The notes: generated by a model not told the origin, from the letters alone. DNA of 5,875 nucleotides from Calditrichota bacterium (GCA_024275555.1 JAJRYW010000068.1:1-5875); one strand, 5' to 3'; shown: positions 1 through 5,729, counted from the stretch's first letter. Translations and numbers: made by a program.

Positions 1-469
1 CTTCCCGCTCGCCAAAAAGATGCTCTTTATTGAGCGAAACCAGGTTGATGACCCCGAACACCTGCCCGTTCAGCAACAGCGGCGTCGAGAGCAGCGAGGC
101 GATGCCGCTGTACTTTTCCCGGAAATACTGCCGGCCAAATACTTCCTCCGGTTGATGAGTAATCAACGGTTTTTTGTAGCGCGACACCCACCCGGCCAGC
201 AAAGTATTCATAAAATGATCCAGCTTCTCATCGCGGCTTTGCTGATCGCGCACCAGCGTTTTGGCGTGGGTCTGGGAGGCGTCGCCAAGCAGCAAGATCG
301 ACCCCTGGTCGGCCTGGCAGAGTTGCAGCGTTTCTTCCAGAATTTGCTGCAGCAACTCTTCCACCGGCCGGGTGGTGGCCAGCAGCTCCAACACCGTATT
401 CAGGCGTTCGAAGTCCGCCGCCTGGGCTTCTAACTGGCGGACTCTGGCGATGAGATTGGAATCATTCAT
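1..469 (-). CDS. GAF-domain signalling protein, N-terminal part (C-terminus beyond window edge)
   Basis: I translated this by hand from ATG at 469-467; 156 codons stay open to the left edge, so the gene is partial. Residues 5-30 form a short amphipathic, coiled-coil-like helix (LIARVRQLEAQAADFERLN). Residues about 34-156 look like a GAF domain: a helix VEELLQQILEETLQLC, a strand GSILLL, a central helix region DEKLDHFMNTLLAGWV, and the closing strands SLLSTPLLLNGQVFGVINLVSL. GAF domains bind small ligands or act as dimerisation and sensory modules in histidine kinases, sigma-54 activators, cyclases and PP2C-type phosphatases. The output domain is outside the window, so the effector class is unknown. 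The start is well supported: AGGA lies 5 nt upstream, and that site overlaps the stop of the upstream kinase gene with only 7 nt between the genes. Translational coupling and a shared pathway with the kinase are inferred. Confidence 0.85.
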   Translation of the reverse strand, partial: MNDSNLIARVRQLEAQAADFERLNTVLELLATTRPVEELLQQILEETLQLCQADQGSILLLGDASQTHAKTLVRDQQSRDEKLDHFMNTLLAGWVSRYKKPLITHQPEEVFGRQYFREKYSGIASLLSTPLLLNGQVFGVINLVSLNKEHLFGERE

Positions 470-474
470 TTTTT

Positions 475-479
475 TCCTA
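475..479 (-). promoter_or_regulatory. Ribosome binding site of the GAF gene, overlapping the kinase stop codon
   Basis: Read on the minus strand, the bases are TAGGA. TAG is the kinase stop (479-477) and AGGA (478-475) is the Shine-Dalgarno core, 5 nt before ATG at 469. The overlap implies that ribosomes finishing the kinase can reinitiate on the GAF gene. Confidence 0.7.
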
Positions 480-3137
480 TTTGAGGTGTTTGCTCAGCAG
501 CGCCTGAAAACGCGGTTCATTTTTTAACCCAACAAAATCGGGGTGAATTTTCATCCAGATAAAATTGTAAAAACCGTGGGCGATGGCCTTTTCCAAAAAA
601 TCAATCGCTCGCTGTTTGTTCCCCAAAACCGCCTGAAGCTGCGCCTGCTGGAAGTAACGGGTGGAATCCATCTGCACGACCTTATCGGCTAAAAACCGGC
701 TCTTTTCCGCATCGCCCATGCGGCTGTAATATAAGGCCTGGTTGACAAAGTAATCCGCATTTTTGGGGCGATTCCGAAACCAGGCGGTATTGGCGCGATA
801 GAAACGCCGGAACTCTTCCCGCGCCGCCCCGTCTTCTCCGGCTGTTTGATAAACCAGCCCGGCCTGGTAATAGCCGTCGAATTCATCTTTGTGCATCCTG
901 GCGATCCGGAGAAAGACCTCTACCGCTTCGGAATATTTTTTTCGCATCCGGTAAGTATAGCCGAGGCGATAGAGAAGCAGAATATTATCGGGACGGAGTC
1001 TCAGGCAACGCTTAAGGGCCTTTTCGGCTTTTTCCAGCGAATCCTGGCCAAGATACACCCAGGCGAGATTGTGATGCGCCCAATAATGATCCGGGTTGAT
1101 CCGAATCTGCCGTTTGGCCCAGACCCGGGCCGAGTCTATTTCTCCCGTATAGTAAATGTGCAGAATGTTGAGCCCGTTATAGGCCAGCATCAGGGTGGGG
1201 TCCAGGCGAATGGCCGTTTTAAACTCCTGGGCGGCTTTGTCATACTCGCCCAAATCACGATATACGATGGCCAGGTTGTTGTGCACATTGCTCAAATCCG
1301 GGTAGATGGCCAGGAGCGTTCGATGGTAATCGGCGGCCTTTTGCAGGTCGTTCTCCACAAATTGGGCGTAATAAGCTAGGATTCCGTATTTTTCCACATC
1401 CGTAAGCGAGTCGGCCCGCAGCACCGCCTTTTTCAGCATGGCAATCCCGACCTGGCGGTTAAATCCCTTCTCATATGGCGCCTGTTCGATGTGTAGAATT
1501 CCCAGGGCGGCCCTGGCCGTGGTAAAGGTCGAGTCGATGTTCAGCGCATTCTCATAATAACTGCGCGCTTCCTTAAAGTTGGCCTGCCGCTTGAGCTGAT
1601 CGGCGACGCCATATTGGCGCAACGCCTCCAGGGAGCGCGTGGTTACATGGACCAGCGGTTTACTGCGCCGGGCGATGGCCGCCAGCGTTTCGCCCAGGCT
1701 GCGCCGGATTTTGCGGGTCAACCGGTCCAGGGCATCGAGAACCTCGTTGGTGCTGTCGGCGTAGGTGATTTCCGATTTGAAGATTTTGCCGGACTGCGGA
1801 TCGGACAGTACGGCTGTCAGGGCATAGCGGTTGCCGATCCGGCTGATAGCCGGGGCCAGCATTACCGCAACGCCTTCCCGCAGCGCCACCTCCCGGGCCA
1901 GAGATTCATCCAGGGTGCGATTGACATCCAGCTTCATGCGCTGCAGGGTCTCGCGAACCCGGCGGCGCGGAAACACGTTAACGTAGCGGGATTGCCCGAT
2001 GCTCACCGTCAGTGCGGTGTTGAGCGAGCGATCAAATACGGACTCGCCGGTCTCGTTCTTAAAATCGACCACTAAAATCCAATCGCGCTCGGCAAAAGGA
2101 ATGGAGGTGCGGTGAATGAACAGGAAATACCCTGCCGCAATAAGCGCCAGAATCAGCCCGCCCAGTACGGCCGCCTTTTTAAACGAGATAAAGCCCAGTT
2201 TGGGGAGAATCAGCCCGGATTGATTTGATGACGGCGCCGGCGTCGGAGATTCCCCCGGTGCAGAGCTTTCTCGGGGGACGGGCAACCGCTCTGCCGGGGC
2301 GCTGACTCCGGACAGCTCTTGCTCGCGAATCCGGGTCAGCGCTTCCACAATCTCCGAGGCGTCCTGGTAGCGCTGCCCCGGGTCTTTGGCCAGCATCTTT
2401 TGCACTACACGGTTGAGCGAGGCCGGCAGGCCGGGCAGATGGGTTCCCAGGGGCGCCGGGGTGTCGTAGAGAATCGAAAACATCACGGCCTGGTCGTTTT
2501 CACCCTTAAAAGGAAAAGAGCCGGCCAGCATCTCGTACATGGTGATCCCCAGCGAAAAAATGTCGCTGCGGTGATCGGCCGGTTTGCCCTGGATCTGTTC
2601 CGGGGCCATGTACGCGGCGGTGCCGATTTGAGCGCCGCTTTTGGTGATGCCGCTGTCTCCTTTCAATTTTGCCAGGCCAAAGTCGGTAATTTTTACCTGG
2701 CCGTCCGGTTTGAGGATGATGTTGGCGCTTTTAATATCCCGGTGCACAATGCCTTTCTGATGCGCCGCAGCCAACCCGGAAGCAATCTGGATGGCAATGT
2801 TCAAGGCGGTATGGACATCGATCGGCCCGGCGTGAATCCGCTGCTTTAAGGTAACGCCTTCCACAAAGGCCATGGAGATAAAGGCATAATGTTCATCTTC
2901 AAAAACATCATAAACCGTGGCGATGTTGGGATGATCCAGGGCCGCCGCGGTCTGGGCCTCCCGCAAAAAACGGATTTTCCGCTCGGGATTATCATCCAGG
3001 TCGCCGGGCAGGAATTTCAGGGCCACCATACGTTTCAGGCTGCTGTCTTCCGCTTTGTAGACCACGCCCATGCCGCCCTGGCCAAGTTTCTCAACAATGC
3101 GGTAGCGCGAAATCGTTTTCCCGATCAGACTTTCCAT
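477..3137 (-). CDS. Transmembrane serine/threonine protein kinase with TolB/FlgO-like and TPR sensor half (PknB-type)
   Basis: This 886-residue protein phosphorylates serine/threonine on target proteins. The kinase domain spans about residues 12-272 and every key motif is intact: glycine loop GQGGMG (19-24), VALK lysine K41, helix-C glutamate E60, HRDIKSAN (H132, R133, D134, K136, N139), DFG 152-154, activation-loop residues T165, S167 and T173, APE 178-180, SDIFSLG with D192, and R256. A Pro/Ser-rich linker (about 280-310) leads to one transmembrane helix at about 322-341. Residues about 352-475 resemble the TolB-N/FlgO-like domain found in such kinases and in adenylate cyclases. From about 500 to the end is a run of tetratricopeptide repeats (clear ones at about 613-646, 681-714 and 716-748), ending in a HPDFVGLKNEPRFQALL-type motif. 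The predicted topology is cytoplasmic kinase and extracytoplasmic sensor. ATG at 3137 is the first possible start, because an in-frame TAA lies at 3149-3147. The gene is first in an operon with the GAF gene. Function is confident; ligand and substrates are unknown. Confidence 0.95.
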   Translation of the reverse strand: MESLIGKTISRYRIVEKLGQGGMGVVYKAEDSSLKRMVALKFLPGDLDDNPERKIRFLREAQTAAALDHPNIATVYDVFEDEHYAFISMAFVEGVTLKQRIHAGPIDVHTALNIAIQIASGLAAAHQKGIVHRDIKSANIILKPDGQVKITDFGLAKLKGDSGITKSGAQIGTAAYMAPEQIQGKPADHRSDIFSLGITMYEMLAGSFPFKGENDQAVMFSILYDTPAPLGTHLPGLPASLNRVVQKMLAKDPGQRYQDASEIVEALTRIREQELSGVSAPAERLPVPRESSAPGESPTPAPSSNQSGLILPKLGFISFKKAAVLGGLILALIAAGYFLFIHRTSIPFAERDWILVVDFKNETGESVFDRSLNTALTVSIGQSRYVNVFPRRRVRETLQRMKLDVNRTLDESLAREVALREGVAVMLAPAISRIGNRYALTAVLSDPQSGKIFKSEITYADSTNEVLDALDRLTRKIRRSLGETLAAIARRSKPLVHVTTRSLEALRQYGVADQLKRQANFKEARSYYENALNIDSTFTTARAALGILHIEQAPYEKGFNRQVGIAMLKKAVLRADSLTDVEKYGILAYYAQFVENDLQKAADYHRTLLAIYPDLSNVHNNLAIVYRDLGEYDKAAQEFKTAIRLDPTLMLAYNGLNILHIYYTGEIDSARVWAKRQIRINPDHYWAHHNLAWVYLGQDSLEKAEKALKRCLRLRPDNILLLYRLGYTYRMRKKYSEAVEVFLRIARMHKDEFDGYYQAGLVYQTAGEDGAAREEFRRFYRANTAWFRNRPKNADYFVNQALYYSRMGDAEKSRFLADKVVQMDSTRYFQQAQLQAVLGNKQRAIDFLEKAIAHGFYNFIWMKIHPDFVGLKNEPRFQALLSKHLK

Positions 3138-3138
3138 G

Positions 3139-3143
3139 TCCTC
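3139..3143 (-). promoter_or_regulatory. Unusually close Shine-Dalgarno (GAGGA) of the kinase gene
   Basis: GAGGA reads on the minus strand at 3143-3139, leaving only 1 nt before ATG 3137 (2 nt from the GAGG core), shorter than the usual 5-9 nt. Codon 4 is CTG, about 10 nt from the same site; initiation there would give a protein beginning IGKTIS, like many family members. ATG is kept as the start because CTG starts are rare. Confidence 0.4.
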
Positions 3144-3244
3144 AATTTAAGTCTTAAGCAGCACATTTACAAGACAAGTAGCTTGTGCAAATCATGTTTC
3201 CAGGTTCCATGTTTTTTTTTCGGATAACCGGCGGGGCAGGCAAA

Positions 3245-3275
3245 GCTCACCTCCCGGCCGGAACGGCCGGTGAGC
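3245..3275. repeat. GC-rich bulged hairpin with CGGCCG arms
   Basis: GCTCAC (3245-3250) and CGGCCG (3255-3260) pair with CGGCCG (3264-3269) and GTGAGC (3270-3275). The result is 12 bp of stem with a 4-nt bulge on the left and a GAA triloop. It lies about 110 bp upstream of the kinase start. No T-run follows it on either strand in the right place, so I do not call it a terminator. A transcript-leader structure or a dispersed palindrome are both possible. Confidence 0.55.
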
Positions 3276-3308
3276 CGGCCCCATTGGGCTCGAAGCCAGC
3301 AAATACGA

Positions 3309-3429
3309 AGCGCCGTTTATTTGTAGACGCGTGAATAAATTCGAGAAGGCCATAGGTTCTCCGGAATGCGGCTACCGGGCCAAGCTATATTCGCGAATTA
3401 ATTCACGCCTCTATAAGCGTCCCGGCGCT
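3309..3429. repeat. 121-bp imperfect palindromic element A
   Basis: The outer arms AGCGCCG (3309-3315) and CGGCGCT (3423-3429) are exact complements. Inside them, 3321-3347 and 3390-3416 are inverted copies matching at 23 of 27 positions, including the core GCGTGAAT and AATTCG. The loop of about 42 nt (3348-3389) holds the 18-mer CCGGAATGCGGCTACCGG, which is repeated in element B. The whole unit could fold into one long hairpin. There is no coding capacity. It looks like a dispersed intergenic palindrome or a MITE-sized remnant; no target duplication was recognised at its edges. Confidence 0.7.
3361..3378 (+). repeat. 18-bp direct repeat, copy 1 (CCGGAATGCGGCTACCGG)
   Basis: This is an exact 18-nt match to 3955-3972 in the same orientation, and it sits in the loop of palindromic element A. 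Both ends are CCGG. The flanking bases differ between the copies, so the shared unit is just the 18-mer. Confidence 0.85.
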
Positions 3430-3551
3430 ACAGTTGGTATGGCATCAATAATGGGATTTTGGATTTTGACGGGCGTGTAGGCGCCTGGTTGTAGTTGACT
3501 ATGCTTTACAGAGATAGTGCCAGCGACTCCTTTTTTGTTTTCCCCTTCCAT

Positions 3552-3571
3552 TTATCAAAATTTTTTGATAA
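3552..3571. repeat. AT-rich 9-bp-arm palindrome
   Basis: TTATCAAAA (3552-3560) and TTTTGATAA (3563-3571) are perfect inverted copies separated by TT. This is the size and form of a dimeric regulator's operator, but it lies about 415 bp from the kinase start and about 670 bp from the HD-domain gene. A CCGGCCGG palindrome follows at 3581-3588. No regulated gene can be assigned. Confidence 0.5.
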
Positions 3572-3656
3572 TATTTTCAACCGGCCGGAAAAGAGAATAG
3601 ATGTTATTACCTTCTAAACAACTGTGATTATTAAAATTATAGAACGGATGTCATTT

Positions 3657-3671
3657 TCTGCCTACGGCAGA
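3657..3671. repeat. Small 6-bp hairpin with triloop
   Basis: TCTGCC (3657-3662), loop TAC, GGCAGA (3666-3671). The string CGGCAGAC at 3665-3672 recurs at 3949-3956 just before the second 18-mer, suggesting related repeat material. No function is visible. Confidence 0.45.
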
Positions 3672-3777
3672 CAGGCGAACTCCAGGGATGGAGAGAGAAA
3701 TCTATAGCCAGTCGACGCTATATTTGCTGAAATACCTGAAAGTCAATGAGAAGTTTCGAGGGTTAACAGATTTCTCT

Positions 3778-4026
3778 TCCCCGATGATGATCTTTGAAAA
3801 ATTAATCGGGCCATATCGGATTACTGGTAGGCGCCCCGATAAAACGGGATGTAAACACAGGCTTTTCCCGAAGGGATGCCTTTGGCAAGACTGCGCATAT
3901 TTAACTCTCATTGGTGTTTTTGTTGCTTCTGCGGTGTTTCGCAATTCCGGCAGACCGGAATGCGGCTACCGGCTTATAGGATTTTTAAAGTGGCCCGGTT
4001 AATTTTTCAAAGTCCAAAATCAGGGA
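3778..4026. repeat. 249-bp MITE-like element B with 36-nt imperfect terminal inverted repeats
   Basis: The arm 3778-3813 and the reverse complement of 3991-4026 match at 30 of 36 positions. The inner 22 nt (3792-3813 against 3991-4012) match at 21 of 22, with CTTTGAAAAATTAA at 3792-3805 exact. Weaker similarity continues inward (CTGGTAGGCGC at 3824-3834 against CCGGTAGCCGC on the other strand at 3972-3962). The interior is noncoding and includes a 7-bp hairpin at 3944-3961 and the second 18-mer. The size, the arms and the absence of a gene fit a miniature inverted-repeat transposable element. I see no transposase and no clear target-site duplication, so mobility is inferred only. Confidence 0.6.
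3955..3972 (+). repeat. 18-bp direct repeat, copy 2 (CCGGAATGCGGCTACCGG)
   Basis: Identical to 3361-3378. Its first bases form the right arm of a hairpin: ATTCCGG (3944-3950), loop CAGA, CCGGAAT (3955-3961). It lies near the right arm of element B. Confidence 0.85.
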
Positions 4027-4120
4027 GTCGCGGCAGCGCCGTCCCTTTGGGAAAAAGACACAAACAAGCTAAACACATACACTTTGCCAGGAATAAGGTC
4101 TATTTCCTGAATAATTCATA

Positions 4121-4168
4121 GCCGCCCACAACGTGGCGCCGCTCCAACGGAACCACGTTGTGGGCGGC
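4121..4168. repeat. Perfect 16-bp inverted repeat (stable hairpin) upstream of the HD-domain gene
   Basis: GCCGCCCACAACGTGG (4121-4136) pairs perfectly with 4153-4168 around a 16-nt loop, in which CCG (4139-4141) and CGG (4148-4150) can also pair. It ends 70 bp before the start codon at 4239. No T-run follows on the plus strand (the next bases are AGATGTTTG), so a classic terminator is unlikely. It could be a dispersed palindrome, a protein-binding cruciform or a 5' leader structure if a promoter lies upstream. Confidence 0.8.
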
Positions 4169-4174
4169 AGATGT

Positions 4175-4204
4175 TTGTGAATAATGCAGGATTTACTGTT
4201 TAAC
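4175..4204 (+). promoter_or_regulatory. Weak sigma-70-like promoter candidate for the HD-domain gene
   Basis: TTGTGA (4175-4180) and TTTAAC (4199-4204) are separated by 18 nt, each matching 4 of 6 consensus bases. A transcript would start near 4211 and have a leader of about 28 nt. A rival pair is TTTACT (4192-4197) and TTTAAT (4216-4221), also 18 nt apart, but it would leave almost no leader. Neither pair is strong. Confidence 0.22.
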
Positions 4205-4228
4205 CAACTTTTTCATTTAATGCTGAGT

Positions 4229-4234
4229 GAGGTG
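4229..4234 (+). promoter_or_regulatory. Shine-Dalgarno GAGGTG that fixes the HD-domain gene start
   Basis: GAGGTG lies 4 nt before ATG 4239 (6 nt from the GAGG core), matching the anti-Shine-Dalgarno sequence well. It overlaps the in-frame GTG at 4227, which itself has no upstream site, so ATG 4239 is preferred. Confidence 0.75.
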
Positions 4235-4238
4235 CGTT

Positions 4239-5246
4239 ATGGGAGAACGACGGCGATTAAATCCCATTAAACAGGCGCCGTTAAACGAGGCATTTACCAC
4301 TTTTTGTGTGGTCCGGAAACAGGAGGTGCGGCATCGCAATAACGGGAAACCGTACCTGGTGCTGGAGTTGGGGGATCGCAGCGGACGGCTGAAAGCAAAA
4401 TTATGGGATCATATCGAATCCTACCTGGCTATTACCCAGGCCGGTGCGATTGTTAAGATTCAGGCGATGGTGCAGGAATTCCGGGGAAGCAAAGAGTTAA
4501 AGATTACCCGAATACGGGCCGCCAAAGCAGAAGATCAAATCGATACGCTGGAGTTGCTGCCCCGGAGTCCCCATGATCCCGCACAACTGGAGAAACAACT
4601 TCAGGAACACATCGACTCGCTGGACAATCCGCAGCTACGGAAGGTGATCGAAGAGTTGCTCTCGGAGCCGCGTTTCCGAAAGGCCTATCTTCAAACGCCG
4701 GCCGGTAAATTGTGGCACCACAATTACCTGGGGGGATTGCTGGAGCATGTGGTAACTATGCTGGAAATGAGCGACCCGTTGATGAAATTTTACCCCCGGA
4801 TCGACCGGGATTTATTGAAAGCGGGGATTATTCTCCATGATCTTGGCAAAGTCAAAGAGTATTCCCTGAACGGCTATATCGATTTTTCCGATCAGGGCAG
4901 ATTGCACGGCCATGTGGCGATGGGGTATCATGAACTGGCTGCCACACTGGAGGATATGGAAGAGTTTCCGGAGGACTTGAGAGAACGGTTGCTGCATTTG
5001 ATGATCAGCCACCCGGGAGAGGCCGAATTTGGCGCGGCGGTAAAACCGATGACCCTGGAAGCGATAGCTCTTCAGTATCTGATTGCCCTGAGCGCCAATA
5101 CCAATGCATTGTGCAGAATTATTGAGTATGATGCGCTCCCCAACTCCCGATGGACCAAGTACATCCATTTACTTGATCGGTTTATCTATGTCGGCCCAAC
5201 TCCGGCAGGGGAAAACAGTGGTCTGACAGAAAATCCTGATGATTAA
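4239..5246 (+). CDS. OB-fold/HD-domain protein of the YhaM 3'-5' exoribonuclease family, with altered HD active site
   Basis: The protein has 335 residues from ATG 4239; a GTG at 4227 would add four but lacks a ribosome site. Residues about 10-97 look like an OB-fold nucleic-acid-binding domain (KPYLVLELGDRSGRLKAKLW, then VKIQAMVQEF). Residues about 155-310 are an HD domain: WHHNY (H160, H161), LLEH (H170), LHDLGK (H200, D201), GRLHGH (H223, H225), ISHPG (246-250) and MTLEAIALQY. YhaM enzymes (about 314 residues in Bacillus) degrade RNA or single-stranded DNA 3' to 5' with a metal bound by the HD residues. From memory, family members have SHHG and then HYLDNLDAK; here these read SHPG and QYLIALSAN (279-287), so the last aspartate ligand is I282. 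Family membership is firm; activity is doubtful. The gene is monocistronic as seen, and its TAA overlaps the stop of the converging receiver gene. Confidence 0.9.
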   Translation: MGERRRLNPIKQAPLNEAFTTFCVVRKQEVRHRNNGKPYLVLELGDRSGRLKAKLWDHIESYLAITQAGAIVKIQAMVQEFRGSKELKITRIRAAKAEDQIDTLELLPRSPHDPAQLEKQLQEHIDSLDNPQLRKVIEELLSEPRFRKAYLQTPAGKLWHHNYLGGLLEHVVTMLEMSDPLMKFYPRIDRDLLKAGIILHDLGKVKEYSLNGYIDFSDQGRLHGHVAMGYHELAATLEDMEEFPEDLRERLLHLMISHPGEAEFGAAVKPMTLEAIALQYLIALSANTNALCRIIEYDALPNSRWTKYIHLLDRFIYVGPTPAGENSGLTENPDD

Positions 5247-5623
5247 CTGACGTAGAGGCTCCGGAAATTAATCCAGCGCTCCACAATGTGACGAAAGTTT
5301 TTAATTTTAAAAGGCTCTACCAGGTAATCTACATTGGGGTACTTGTTTACTTTCTCAGAAAGCTCGGACGAATTAAAATTGGAAATAAAAATCACCGGAA
5401 TTTTTTCATAGCGCGGATCGGATTTAATTTTGTCCAACAGATCGACCCCGGAATCCGGGCGCACGTTGGCGTTCACAATAATTAAAGACGGTTTCAGTTC
5501 TTTTACGTCGGCCAGCGCTTTTTCTCCATGATAGTTTACATGAATTTTATAGCGATAGTCTTCCAGTAAATCGCTGATCAGTTTTGCCCGGTCTTTGCTT
5601 GTTTCGTAAACCAATACTTTCAT
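5243..5623 (-). CDS. Stand-alone receiver-like (CheY-fold) protein, probable pseudo-receiver
   Basis: The protein has 126 residues and fills a single receiver domain with no output domain. The fold pattern is clear: strand MKVLVYE (1-7), helix to about residue 23, strand KIHVN, helix EKALADVKEL, strand LIIVN (47-51), PDSGVDLLDKIKSD, strand PVIFIS (76-81), DYLVEPF (99-105) and a last helix. Normal receivers take phosphate on an aspartate at the end of the third strand; here it is N51. The acidic pair after strand 1 is E7-T8, and the conserved lysine of KPF is E103. Only the Ser/Thr switch residue (S81) is standard. Phosphotransfer is therefore unlikely, and it may signal by protein binding or another ligand. 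The start is supported by AGGAGGA 7 nt upstream. No histidine kinase is adjacent. Confidence 0.88.
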   Translation of the reverse strand: MKVLVYETSKDRAKLISDLLEDYRYKIHVNYHGEKALADVKELKPSLIIVNANVRPDSGVDLLDKIKSDPRYEKIPVIFISNFNSSELSEKVNKYPNVDYLVEPFKIKNFRHIVERWINFRSLYVS

Positions 5624-5630
5624 GTGAAAA

Positions 5631-5637
5631 TCCTCCT
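5631..5637 (-). promoter_or_regulatory. Strong Shine-Dalgarno AGGAGGA of the receiver gene
   Basis: AGGAGGA reads on the minus strand at 5637-5631, 7 nt before ATG 5623. It is the best ribosome site in the window and suggests high translation of the small receiver-like protein. Confidence 0.85.
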
Positions 5638-5673
5638 GTTAATAAAAAATCCTTTTGTTGTATTCTGTTTCCG

Positions 5674-5703
5674 ATTCTATTCGATAGAAAATTCGGTCTG
5701 CAA
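5674..5703 (-). promoter_or_regulatory. Sigma-70-like promoter candidate with a palindrome over the -10 region
   Basis: On the minus strand, TTGCAG (5703-5698) and TAGAAT (5679-5674, 5 of 6 to TATAAT) are 18 nt apart, giving a start near 5667 and a leader of about 44 nt. The inverted repeat TTCTAT-TCG-ATAGAA at 5675-5689 covers most of the -10 box and the spacer, a position suited to a repressor. The -35 match is poor (3 of 6). Confidence 0.3.
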
Positions 5704-5729
5704 CTTCCCTGTGGCGATACATTAATAGA

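Larger units (their letters stand above)
3138..4238. other. 1.1-kb intergenic region rich in inverted repeats, no convincing gene
   Basis: This gap separates the leftward kinase operon from the rightward HD-domain gene. The open frames within it (for example 3688-4002 plus, 3702-3944 minus and 3876-4121 plus) lack a well-placed ribosome binding site and recognisable motifs, and they read through inverted repeats. The gap instead holds a bulged hairpin (3245-3275), a 121-bp palindromic element (3309-3429), an AT-rich palindrome (3552-3571), a small hairpin (3657-3671), a 249-bp inverted-repeat element (3778-4026) and a perfect 16-bp stem (4121-4168). Stretches 3138-3244 and 4169-4238 should carry the leaders of the flanking genes. 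In 3430-3551 I see only a tandem GGATTTT pair at 3454-3467 and a T-rich tract near 3531. In 3590-3656 and 3672-3777 I see nothing I can name. Confidence 0.75.

Noticed and set aside
3185..3202. Sigma-54-like promoter for the kinase (TGG and TTGCAC on the minus strand)
   Set aside because: The distance between GG and GC is 11 nt instead of the strict 10, and the -24 box is otherwise poor. No sigma-70 pair in this leader was convincing either.
3212..3220. Run of nine T on the plus strand as a terminator
   Set aside because: No stable hairpin lies just before it on the plus strand and no plus-strand gene precedes it. On the minus strand it is an A-run.
2889..3227. A 112-codon plus-strand frame over the kinase start
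   Set aside because: It is a shadow of the kinase coding sequence on the opposite strand. The other long frames opposite the kinase and HD genes are likewise shadows.
3688..4002. A 104-codon open frame on the plus strand in the gap
   Set aside because: It runs through the left arm, interior and right arm of element B and the 18-mer repeat, has an AGG only 1-2 nt from the ATG, and has no recognisable domain. The overlapping minus frame (3702-3944) and plus frame (3876-4121) fail for the same reasons.
4121..4168. Integron attC site
   Set aside because: The stem is perfect and lacks the RYYYAAC/GTTRRRY core pair and extrahelical bases. No integrase or cassette array is present.
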